A DNA stretch of 6,341 bases from Methylocapsa sp. (GTDB taxonomy: Bacteria; Pseudomonadota; Alphaproteobacteria; Rhizobiales; Beijerinckiaceae), in the NCBI GenBank assembly GCA_003162995.1, contig PLUZ01000183.1, forward strand, positions 3,680-10,020. The letters run 5' to 3'. Position numbers and translations under genes: made by a program. The notes under the pieces were generated by a model that worked only from the letters and a program-made list of their open reading frames with translations, did not search any database and was not told the origin of the DNA. Below are positions 1 to 6,269 of this stretch, one piece after another (within the stretch, counting starts at the first letter, position 1; each line of letters opens with the position of its first letter).

Positions 1-1
1 G

Positions 2-55
2 CGCGTGCTGCGCAATCATCGCACGGAAGCGCCGGGAGGCAGCCGCGATTACTGA
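2..55 (+). CDS. Possible C-terminal tail of an upstream gene (partial)
   Basis: A reading frame open from the left edge encodes 17 residues ending in the tail GGSRDY and stops at 53-55. The composition (Arg-rich, no internal stop, followed by non-coding DNA with a promoter-like site) fits the end of a gene entering from the left. The stretch is too short to recognise, and another frame stays open even longer by chance, so this is weak. No function can be proposed. Confidence 0.2.
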   Translation, partial: RVLRNHRTEAPGGSRDY

Positions 56-71
56 CTAAATTTAGCCTTCT

Positions 72-96
72 GGAACGGAAGGCGATGCTTTGCGTT
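72..96 (+). promoter_or_regulatory. EcfG-type (general stress response) sigma factor promoter, pointing into the IS
   Basis: GGAAC at 72-76 and CGTT at 93-96 are separated by exactly 16 bases, a perfect match to the alphaproteobacterial EcfG consensus GGAAC-N16/17-CGTT. Transcription would begin near 103 and run right. No convincing gene lies between it and the insertion sequence that begins at about 193, so it may have lost its original target. It would now feed read-through transcription into the transposase. Two further GGAAC words at 108-112 and 133-137 have no correctly spaced partner. Confidence 0.5.
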
Positions 97-206
97 CGCT
101 GGTCCTCGGAACTTCAAGTGTTGCTCTTCTCGGAACGAGTTCTAATTACATTGCAATCCGCGATGGGAATTCACGATCGCATGTCGGAGAGTGCCCGCAA
201 GAACAA

Positions 207-235
207 CCTAACCCGAATATCTCACACGGTTTAGG
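207..235 (+). repeat. Subterminal imperfect inverted repeat in the IS leader
   Basis: CCTAACCC at 207-214 and GGTTTAGG at 228-235 can pair over 8 bp with one mismatch around a 13-base loop. It lies just inside the left end of the IS and so could be a transposase-binding site or an RNA hairpin in read-through transcripts. Function is inferred only from position. Confidence 0.4.
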
Positions 236-236
236 T

Positions 237-309
237 GCATCGGGGCTCCGAATCTGAGAAGTTGTTTCGAGACAACGACTTGACCAGATTTTGAGGTGTT
301 CCCCGATGC
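237..309 (+). promoter_or_regulatory. Start-codon-sequestering hairpin of the transposase leader
   Basis: GCATCGGGG at 237-245 is the exact reverse complement of CCCCGATGC at 301-309, and the second arm contains the transposase start codon at 306-308. An inner imperfect palindrome at 261-276 (GTTGT...ACAAC) would stack within the loop. A transcript entering from outside the element contains both arms and could hide the start codon. A transcript initiated inside the loop would lack the first arm. This is the logic known from IS10 and IS50, where impinging transcription is kept from expressing transposase. The pairing is seen; the regulatory role is inferred. Confidence 0.5.
293..298 (+). promoter_or_regulatory. 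Ribosome binding site deciding the transposase start
   Basis: GAGGTG sits seven bases upstream of ATG 306. The alternative in-frame TTG at 291 overlaps this site and has no ribosome binding site of its own, so 306 is the better start. Confidence 0.6.
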
Positions 310-1715
310 CAACAAAGTGTAGCTCGGATTCGTTTGAATTTGCAGCCGTCGAAGGTCGCCGCGTCGTGGCCGAGTTCGATGGCGGCAGCATCACATCGGA
401 TGCTGGAGCCTTGTTGCTTGGCGCGACAGACCGCGCCATCAAGCTGATGGATCGGTTCGCGGGCTGTTTTCAGGATCGGCGCTGCCCGGAGTTGGTTGAG
501 CATTCGGTCGCAACCTTGGTCGGGCAACGCATCTATGGGATCGCGCTTGGCTATGAGGACCTCATCGATCATGACACTCTGCGCCACGATCCGGTCTTTT
601 CGGTACTTGCTCGCAAGCTCACGGCCCGTCGCAAGGATTGTGCGCCTGTTGCCGGCAAGTCGACACTGAACCGGCTAGAACTCTCCAAGGCGGAGCCATC
701 GCGCTATCACAAGATCAGTTATGATGGATCAGCCATCGAGACGCTCTTCGTCGACTTGTTTCTCGAAGCGCATCGGGTGCCGCCAAAACAGATCATTCTC
801 GATCTTGATGCGACCGATGCCCCCTTGCATGGCCATCAAGAAGGCCGATTTTTTCATGGCTACTATGACTGTTATTGCTACCTGCCGCTTTACATTTTCT
901 GCGGCCGGCATCTTCTGTGTGCCAAGCTCAGGCGCTCCAACATCGATGCTGCGGCTGGCTCTTGTGAAGAGGCAGCCCGGATCGTTTCGCAGCTGCGGGC
1001 GCGCTGGCCAAAAGTGCGCATCCTCCTGCGTGCCGATTCTGGCTTCGCACGCGACGAGTTGATGAGCTGGTGTGACGAAAACGAGGTCGATTATCTCTTC
1101 GGTCTCGCCAAGAACAACAGGCTTATTCAAGAGATCGAAACCGAACTCGCCGCTGCCGCCACAGAGGGTCAAGCAACCGGCAAGCCGGCCCGTCGCTTCA
1201 AGGATTTTACTTATGCGACCTTGGGCAGTTGGCGCCGCATCCGAAGGGTTGTCGGCAAAGCCGAGTGGGTTCCTCCGAGTGAATCGCAAAGCGACAAAAA
1301 GGAAGGCGAAGCCAATCCCCGGTTCGTCGTCACTTCTCTCTCTTCGTCTGAATGCGAGGCGAGAAGTCTTTACGAAGAGCTCTATTGCGCGCGCGGAGAG
1401 ATGGAAAACCGCATCAAGGAGTGCCAGCTCGATCTTTTCGCCGACCGCACCTCGGCGGCAACCATGCGCGCCAATCAGCTGCGGCTTTATTTTGCCTCGA
1501 TGGCCTATGTTCTCCTCTGTGCGCTGCGGCGCATTGGCCTCAAGCATACACAATTTGCCAAAGCTACCTGTGGCACGATCCGCCTCAGGCTCCTCAAGAT
1601 TGGCGCATCAGTGCGCACCGGTGTGCGGCGGATCAAGATCGCCATGGCCTCCGCCTTTCCTCATCAGAAGGAGTTCAGCCGCGCTTGCAACGCCCTCGCC
1701 AAAGCTGAGTGCTGA
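306..1715 (+). CDS. IS1380-family DDE transposase
   Basis: The 469-residue protein catalyses cut-and-paste movement of its own element by the RNase H-fold DDE mechanism. The N-terminus carries the family block FDGGSITSDAGALLL (residues 24-38), followed by LVGQRIYGIALGYEDLIDHD (71-90). The first catalytic Asp lies in LDLDATDAPLHG (about D166-D171). The second is D244 in LLRADSGFARDEL. The catalytic Glu is E367 in YCARGEMENRIKECQLDLFADR, where the Arg/Glu/Lys spacing matches the YREK-type signature of IS4-related transposases. Length and block order are those of intact IS1380 transposases, and no frameshift or internal stop is present, so the element may be active. The start at 306 rests on the GAGGTG site; a TTG at 291 would add five residues. 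It is the only gene in the element, with terminal repeats about 110 bp upstream and 190 bp downstream. Confidence 0.93.
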   Translation: MPTKCSSDSFEFAAVEGRRVVAEFDGGSITSDAGALLLGATDRAIKLMDRFAGCFQDRRCPELVEHSVATLVGQRIYGIALGYEDLIDHDTLRHDPVFSVLARKLTARRKDCAPVAGKSTLNRLELSKAEPSRYHKISYDGSAIETLFVDLFLEAHRVPPKQIILDLDATDAPLHGHQEGRFFHGYYDCYCYLPLYIFCGRHLLCAKLRRSNIDAAAGSCEEAARIVSQLRARWPKVRILLRADSGFARDELMSWCDENEVDYLFGLAKNNRLIQEIETELAAAATEGQATGKPARRFKDFTYATLGSWRRIRRVVGKAEWVPPSESQSDKKEGEANPRFVVTSLSSSECEARSLYEELYCARGEMENRIKECQLDLFADRTSAATMRANQLRLYFASMAYVLLCALRRIGLKHTQFAKATCGTIRLRLLKIGASVRTGVRRIKIAMASAFPHQKEFSRACNALAKAEC

Positions 1716-1899
1716 GCCGAAAGGAGGACGAAAGCTTCACCGACTTCTTTTTTACCGCGAGCTGCAAAACACGCACCGCAAATCGCGGTGACAGGTCTTC
1801 TGTTGCTCAAAATCGCCCAAGCGACATTCGTTCCAGCTCTCCGAAAGCCACCATTGTCAAATACGCATTGCCATCAAAACTCGAGCAGGGGTTTGAGAA
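1716..1899. other. Non-coding 3' part of the IS
   Basis: Between the transposase stop and the right inverted repeat I see no gene. ACCGCGA (1754-1760) and TCGCGGT (1783-1789) form a perfect 7-bp inverted repeat, and a competing hairpin CACCGC/GCGGTG (1774-1779/1785-1790) overlaps it. Neither is followed by a T-run on either strand, so these are not classic intrinsic terminators. They may be transposase-binding or recombination sites. Confidence 0.4.
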
Positions 1900-1907
1900 T
1901 TGCGGGC

Positions 1908-2066
1908 TAACAGTGACACGATTTTGCAAACGCCGGTGACGCCCACGCACTAAATTTCTTTGCGAGCTTCGATGGTGCCTTCCAAATGGGCAATCCAAAC
2001 CCATGGCGATTGCATTGCCGTACCGCAAAGGTGGCCGTAAGCCGCAAAACAGTCTCAAAATCCACC
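1908..2066. other. Spacer between the IS and the receptor remnant, possibly decayed receptor 3' end
   Basis: No intact gene is visible. On the minus strand all three frames are interrupted or lose similarity to the receptor, and fragments such as YGNAIAMG in a shifted frame vaguely recall late beta-barrel strands of TonB-dependent receptors. It could be heavily frameshifted receptor sequence or unrelated DNA brought in beside the IS. I cannot decide from the sequence. Confidence 0.3.
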
Positions 2067-3289
2067 TTACGCCCCAAACCATCGGCCCGATCGGAAATCC
2101 CATAGCGGATCTTGGCTTTTGCTCAAGACCAGCGCTTGGCCGAAATTTCCATTGTCGATCAGGTCGTTCGCGATCTTGTAATAGGCGTCGAGCCCGATCT
2201 CGAGAGTACCGCAGTCGTGCTCCCCATGGGAGGCTCTGTGAACATGAGCAATCCCAGGGTACCCGCATCCCATCGGAATCTCCTGGGACACGCCGGCATC
2301 GAAATAATGCGACCGCTCCGGCAAAACCGGATCGTCGAGAAACTGGAATGGCGCCCCTGTCGTGTTTCGGAATAAGCCGATATTGGCGGGCGCGGCCTCG
2401 AAAGCAACCGGCGGTCTAAAGAAGCGCGCGTAGCCGGCTTGCCATGTCGTGCTTTCAAACGGCTTGTAAGTGAAACTGAGGCGTGGGCTCAGCTGGTTGG
2501 CGTCGACATTCTGGATCATCTGGTCGGAGCACAGGCCAGCATTCATCGTGAGCTGATCGGTGATTTTCCACTCGTCCTGACCATAGACGCCCATAAGCCA
2601 GCCGACTTTGGAGGTTTCATCGCGTATTCTCTCTGGCGGTCCATCGGAGCCATTGCGGATACTGCATGGCTCGACGATAGAGAAATTGTTAACCGCTTCC
2701 TTTTCGCCACTGACCACAAAACCGGCGCGAACGATATTGGCTGGGTTGACATTATATGAGTCGTCGCCTTGGAGGCCGTTGGTGTAGGAGGTACGGGTGA
2801 CGTTCGATGCAATGCCGTTCAACAGCATGTCGCCGATGATATCCGGCGTGAATTGCAAATTATTGTAGCGGGTGAAATAGGCGAGCTGCCCATCGAAGCC
2901 ATTAATTGATTTCTGCAGAGCCAGCACCCCGTAATGGGTGACCTCGTTCTGAGTCTCGTTGAGCTGCGCTGATTGAAATTGGTGAGTCCGAACGAGTTGG
3001 TCACCGGAGGATTTCCCATCTGCCCGACTGGCTGGCCGGGGACGTCTGGAATCTGAAAATTATTGGTCGCGGTTTCCACGATCAGGCTCAGACGGGTGCT
3101 GGCATCGATGAACGCCGACATGGTGCCGAAGCCTTTTTCCTGCTGGGAGAAATCATGGATGGGATTCACGCCGAGCCGACGGCCGACATACCGAATATAG
3201 CGCCAAAGGCGGATCTCATTTCCGGGGGAACGAAGCATTGGCTGTGGCGATTGGCTTTCACGCTCCTTCATTTCCGATAAGTTGACAGT
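2067..3289 (-). pseudogene. TonB-dependent outer-membrane receptor, internal fragment with frameshift
   Basis: Intact relatives are 22-strand outer-membrane barrels that import siderophores, cofactors or sugars using energy from TonB-ExbBD. The 5' part (about 3289-2972) gives GTVNLS, then GVNPIHDFSQQEKGFGT and NNFQIPDVPGQPVGQMGNPPVTNSFGLTNFN in pieces. The barrel then continues in a second frame (2969-2067) with THYGVLALQKSI, GFDGQLAYFTRYN, GVYGQDEWKITDQLTMNAGL, QLSPRLSFTYKPF, LPERSHYFDAGVSQEIP and GLDAYYKIANDLIDNGNFG. These are characteristic barrel-strand motifs of the family. One missing base near 2971 joins the two frames. Signal peptide, TonB box and nearly all of the plug are missing at the 5' side. 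The last barrel strands and terminal aromatic residue are missing at the 3' side, where similarity stops shortly before the stop at 2067-2069. Roughly half of a normal receptor of about 750 residues survives, so it cannot function as it stands. The substrate cannot be inferred. Confidence 0.85.
2971..2972 (-). other. Frameshift in the receptor (one base deleted)
   Basis: Reading on the minus strand, the protein runs normally to ...GLTNFN (ending at 2972). Adding one base after this point restores SAQLNETQNEVTHYGVLAL, which leads directly into the downstream barrel frame. The fit is clean, so a single-base deletion is the simplest explanation. Confidence 0.75.
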
Positions 3290-3523
3290 GCCCCGCCGAT
3301 TTGGAAGCTTTTGAGATGCCTCGCCGTGGCCGGCTTGTGCTTACTACGGACCTCGGTGCCGGACGCCTTCGGCTGCGTTGAAATAGCGACAGTGCGCGGC
3401 TCCTAAACCGCTTAGCGATGGCTTTAGGTAAACTTTATGAACGGTAATTCTTCACGAACGTCGACAATGTTTCTCAAACGAAATTCAAAGTTCTACCCAT
3501 CGCGCCGGAATTGACGTGACTTT
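3290..3523. other. Gene-free spacer, perhaps with decayed plug-domain sequence
   Basis: No intact gene was found on either strand. On the minus strand, about 3290-3360 in a shifted frame reads IGG next to the GTVNLS block of the receptor remnant, so some plug-domain sequence may persist in degraded form. CCTAAA (3402-3407) and TTTAGG (3423-3428) form a short inverted repeat of unknown meaning. The remainder holds only very short open frames. Confidence 0.35.
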
Positions 3524-3548
3524 GGAACTTCCGAGCGTTCGGCGCGTT
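3524..3548 (+). promoter_or_regulatory. EcfG-type (general stress response) promoter of the dehydrogenase operon
   Basis: GGAAC (3524-3528, with a T pair after it as in many EcfG -35 elements) and CGTT (3545-3548) are separated by exactly 16 bases, a perfect consensus match. It lies in the spacer upstream of the subunit 3 gene and in the same orientation. It predicts a start site near 3555 and a leader of about 100 bases. It suggests the operon is, or was, induced by starvation or other stress through the PhyR-NepR-EcfG pathway. The match is seen; the regulation is inferred. Confidence 0.6.
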
Positions 3549-3641
3549 TCTGAAGCAGTGCCATACCAACGGCAAGGGCAGCGGTTTGATCATCGGCAAG
3601 GCGCCATCAAGTGCCTCGGACGCGACTTTGACCGGTGACGA

Positions 3642-3649
3642 CGCAGGGG
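3642..3649 (+). promoter_or_regulatory. Ribosome binding site deciding the start of the subunit 3 gene
   Basis: GCAGGGGA is centred about 10 bases before ATG 3656 and leaves a six-base gap after the AGGGG core. The in-frame alternatives GTG 3635 and ATG 3650 lie upstream of it or abut it, and 3656 also puts the twin-arginine motif at residues 6-7 as is usual. Confidence 0.5.
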
Positions 3650-3655
3650 ATGGTC

Positions 3656-4459
3656 ATGGCGGACATCTCACGAAGGACAATGGTCAAAGCGAGGGGCGTG
3701 ATCGGTACTTCGATGCTCCCAGCTGGTCTTGCGCTCGATGACGCGTCGGCGAGGGAACATCAAAAACACAAAGCTACTCCCACTAAGCCCCCGTCCGCTC
3801 CGGCGCCTGTCACTGAGACCCCCGCTCCAAGCCTTCGCACCTACAGGCTGACTACGGCCTATTTGTTTTTCAACGATGACGAGGCCGCCTTCATCGAGTC
3901 CGCAGTAGCACGTCTGATCCCCAAAGACGACCGATGGGCCGGCGCGCTTGAGGCTGGCGTCCCAAATTTCATCGATAAGCAACTCGCGGGTGCGTGGGGT
4001 GCTGGCGAGCGACTCTACCGCAATGGTCCTTGGCAGCCCGGAACACCGAGTCAGGGCTACCAGCTCCCCCTCACGCCGGCGGAACTGTTCCGAACCGCGC
4101 TGGGTGCAATCAACAAGGAACTCTCGAAGACCCCGTTTGTGCAAATGAGCCCTGAACAGCAGGATGGCTATCTCAAGTCGCTCGAGGCGGGCGGAAAGGA
4201 TCTTGCCGGTGTACCGTCCGATGTGCTCTTCGCGCATCTTTGGCAGTCCACGCTCGAAGGCTTTTTCAGCGACCCTGTCTATGGCGGCAACCACGACATG
4301 GTCGCATGGCAGATGATCGGATTCCCTGGCGCTTACGCATCTTACTACGACCTGATTGATCAGCACGGCATTAAGATCGATCGGCGACCGATGAGTCTTG
4401 CCGAAGACGTGCATGGTCACGTCCACATCGATCCGGGCATCCCAGCGCGCTCGCCGTAA
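3656..4459 (+). CDS. Gluconate 2-dehydrogenase subunit 3 family protein (Tat-exported small subunit)
   Basis: The 267-residue protein is the small subunit of a membrane-associated FAD-dependent dehydrogenase. In characterised gluconate, fructose and glucose dehydrogenases this subunit escorts the cofactor-loaded flavoprotein through the Tat pathway and stays bound to it. Residues 5-11 (SRRTMVK) form a twin-arginine motif. The hydrophobic segment after it is short and interrupted by R13, where relatives usually have Ala, which could weaken export. A Pro/Lys-rich linker (about 38-60) follows. The family domain starts at FFNDDEAAFIESAVARLIPKD (71-91) and ends with the hallmark EGFFSDPVYGGNHDMVAWQMIGFPGAY (201-227, split here by type: D206, G210-G211, W218, G222, P224). 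It is followed after 30 bases by the flavoprotein gene and so shares its transcript. The reading frame is intact. GTG 3635 or ATG 3650 are alternative starts adding seven or two residues. Confidence 0.88.
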   Translation: MADISRRTMVKARGVIGTSMLPAGLALDDASAREHQKHKATPTKPPSAPAPVTETPAPSLRTYRLTTAYLFFNDDEAAFIESAVARLIPKDDRWAGALEAGVPNFIDKQLAGAWGAGERLYRNGPWQPGTPSQGYQLPLTPAELFRTALGAINKELSKTPFVQMSPEQQDGYLKSLEAGGKDLAGVPSDVLFAHLWQSTLEGFFSDPVYGGNHDMVAWQMIGFPGAYASYYDLIDQHGIKIDRRPMSLAEDVHGHVHIDPGIPARSP

Positions 4460-4473
4460 TTGGAGCCGTAATT
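4453..4473 (+). repeat. Short tandem repeat at the gene junction
   Basis: GCCGTAATT occurs at 4453-4461 and again at 4465-4473, a 12-base period that spans the stop codon of the small-subunit gene. It looks like a small local duplication lengthening the intergenic gap. No function is apparent. Confidence 0.55.
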
Positions 4474-4480
4474 AGAGGGG
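4474..4480 (+). promoter_or_regulatory. Ribosome binding site of the GMC oxidoreductase gene
   Basis: AGAGGGG lies nine bases before ATG 4490. That start places the dinucleotide-binding glycine motif at residues 14-19, as expected for an FAD subunit translocated in partnership with its Tat-exported small subunit and lacking its own signal peptide. Confidence 0.5.
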
Positions 4481-4489
4481 AATCGGAAC

Positions 4490-6269
4490 ATGGCACGCGC
4501 TCTGACGCCAGTAGATGTGGTGACGATCGGAGTCGGCCTCACCGGCTCTCTTGCGGCGCTCGAGCTTGCGAAGCAGGGACTGAAAGTGGTCGGGCTCGAA
4601 CGTGGCGCTGCACGCGACACCGTACCGGATTTCCAATCTCCCGCGATCCACGACGAGCTGCGTTTTTCAATCCGCAAAGGGATGATGCAGGACAATGTGA
4701 AGGAGGCGGTGACTTTTCGCAACAGCTCCGACCAAACTGCGCTACCGATACGCCGCTGGGAAAGCTTTTTGCCCGGGACTGGCCTCGGGGGCTCGTTCGT
4801 GCACTGGAACGGCCAAAGTTTCCGCGCGCAGGTGGCTGACTTCATCTACAGAACGCACATCCTGCAGCGCTACGGGAAAAAGTTTCTCGAAGCCTGTGGT
4901 CCTGATCTGACGATTCAGGATTGGGGCGTTACCTATGATGAGCTTGAGCCGTATTACGATCGTTTCGAATATCTCTGCGGGGTAAGCGGCAAGTCCGGCA
5001 ACATCAAGGGACAAATTCAACCCGGCGGCAATCCGTTCGAGGCGCCGCGCTCACGGGAATATCCCACGCCGCCGATGAAGGAGCCTTACTTCGGCGCATT
5101 GTTTCGAAATGGCGCCGAAAGCCTTGGGTATCATCCTTATCCGCAGCCATCGTCGAATCTGAGCGAGTGCTACACGAACCCAGAAGGCCTTAAACTCCAG
5201 CAGTGCGCTTTCTGCGGGTTCTGCGAGCGCTACGCTTGCGAGCACTTCGCGAAAGCGAGTCCGCAAACAGTCATTCTGCCGGCTCTGCTCAATAGGTCAA
5301 ACTATGAGCTACGAGCGAACTGCCAGGTCCGGCGCATCAATCTGGACTCAACCCGCAAGAAGGCAACCGGCGTCACCTACGTGGATGCAGGGGGTGTCGA
5401 GTACGAGCAACCCGCCGACCTCGTGCTGATCACGGCTTTTCCGCTCAACAATGTCCGCGTGCTTCTGCTCTCGGGGATTGGCAAACCCTATGACCCCAAG
5501 ACCGGGGAGGGAGCCGTCGGCCGGAACTACACCTATCAGACGACGGGCGGCCCCACGGTCTTCATGGACGAGAACGTCAACATTAATCCGTTTATGGCCT
5601 CAGGCGCCAACGGGACGATGATCGATGATTTCGGCGGCGACAATTTCGATCATTCGCAGCTGGGATTCATCGGCGGCCAGTATGTCGGCGCGATCATGAC
5701 GAATGGCCGCCCGATCGAGTTCCACCCGACGCCGCCAGGCACTCCAGCATGGGGCCTGGAATGGAAGCGTGCGGTCGCACGGCATTATAACCACACTATT
5801 GAAGATCCAGCAGCACGGCACGTCGGCTGCGAGCCGGCTCAACTATCTGGATCTCGACCCGACCTATAAGGACGCCTGGGGGCAGCCGCTGCTCCGCATG
5901 ACCTTCGATTTTCCTGAAAATGACATCCGCATGTCGCAGTATATTGCCGACAAGGTCGTGGTAATCGGCCGCGCCATGGGCGGCAAGATCGTGGTGCGTG
6001 GGGGCACCAAGCGGCCCTATACCACCACGGTTTACCAAAGCACCCACAACTGCGGCGGCGCCATCATGGGCGACAATCCCGAGACGAGCGTCGTCAACCG
6101 ATACCTCCAGTGCTGGGACGTGCCGAATGTGTTCAGTTTGGGCGCTTCGGCGTTTCCACAGAACATCACCTACAACTACTCGATCACCATCGGGGCGCTG
6201 ACCTATTGGGCGCTCGACGCGATCAAGAACCAATATCTCAAGTCGCCCGGACCACTGGTGCCGGCATGA
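4490..6269 (+). pseudogene. GMC-family FAD-dependent dehydrogenase large subunit, frameshifted
   Basis: This is the catalytic flavoprotein of a gluconate 2-dehydrogenase-like complex. It would oxidise a sugar, polyol or alcohol in the periplasm; the substrate cannot be told from sequence. The first frame (4490-5869) has the FAD-binding fold at its start (G14-V-G16-L-T-G19, ribose-binding E37 in LERG), the GMC signature LGGSFVHWNG (99-108), and a cysteine cluster C239/C242/C245/C250 followed by AKASP. After H435-T-I-E438 the proper sequence jumps to the next frame, IQQHGTSAASRLNYLDLDP, from 5805 to the stop at 6267-6269. Removing one base near 5804 gives a continuous 592-residue protein, a normal length for the family. 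The C-terminal part carries the catalytic His519 (STHNCGGAIMG) and Asn562 (ITYNYSITIGAL). The usual NPT at the latter site reads NYS here. As written, translation ends at 5869, after 21 out-of-frame residues, and loses the catalytic residues. The stop overlaps the next start codon (ATGA), supporting an operon. Confidence 0.88.
5804..5804 (+). other. Frameshift in the GMC oxidoreductase (one base inserted)
   Basis: Codons up to GAA 5801-5803 are in the first frame; from ATC 5805-5807 the conserved sequence continues in the next frame. Skipping base 5804 (or a neighbour) gives HTIEIQQHGTS, which fits the family block. An extra single base is the simplest cause. Confidence 0.75.

Larger units (their letters stand above)
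193..1907 (+). mobile_element. IS1380-family insertion sequence
   Basis: The element is bounded by a perfect 8-bp terminal inverted repeat, GCCCGCAA at 193-200 and TTGCGGGC at 1900-1907. Pairing continues more weakly inward (a shared CAA..CC block). The implied length of 1,715 bp and the single transposase gene are typical of the IS1380 family. The immediate flanks (GAGT on the left, TAAC on the right) do not form the 4-5 bp target duplication expected of this family. The left flank also does not continue the receptor gene found on the right. Either adjacent DNA was lost after insertion or the ends are slightly misplaced. Confidence 0.7.

Noticed and set aside
1..234. Plus-strand frame open for 77 codons from the left edge
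   Set aside because: It has no recognisable motif, no ribosome binding site at its internal ATGs, and runs across the IS boundary; probably open by chance.
729..1553. Long minus-strand open frame (274 codons) inside the transposase gene
   Set aside because: It lies wholly antisense to a well-conserved transposase and shows no recognisable domain; such frames arise from the codon composition of the real gene.
1774..1790. CACCGC/GCGGTG hairpin as an intrinsic terminator of the transposase
   Set aside because: There is no T-run after the stem on either strand.
1807..2268. Minus-strand frame of 153 codons across the IS right end and the receptor 3' region
   Set aside because: It crosses the IS boundary, is Arg-rich without domain similarity, and overlaps the receptor barrel in a different frame.
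3228..3252. GGAAC followed after 16 bases by CGAT, a near match to the EcfG consensus
   Set aside because: The -10 element has a mismatch and the site lies within the receptor fragment with no gene correctly placed downstream.
3437..3514. 25-codon plus-strand open frame with an AGGTA upstream
   Set aside because: Too short and without recognisable features; the ribosome-binding match is weak.
3541..3666. Plus-strand frame reading FLKQCHTNGKGSG, reminiscent of a cytochrome c haem site
   Set aside because: It lacks the first cysteine of CxxCH, has an upstream stop at 3517-3519 and overlaps the subunit 3 start; no supporting cytochrome sequence.
3668..4426. Minus-strand open frame (252 codons) over the subunit 3 gene
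   Set aside because: Antisense shadow of a clear family member with Tat signal and ribosome binding site.
5796..6233. Minus-strand open frame over the 3' part of the GMC gene
   Set aside because: Antisense shadow; the plus strand carries the conserved GMC C-terminal domain in this region.
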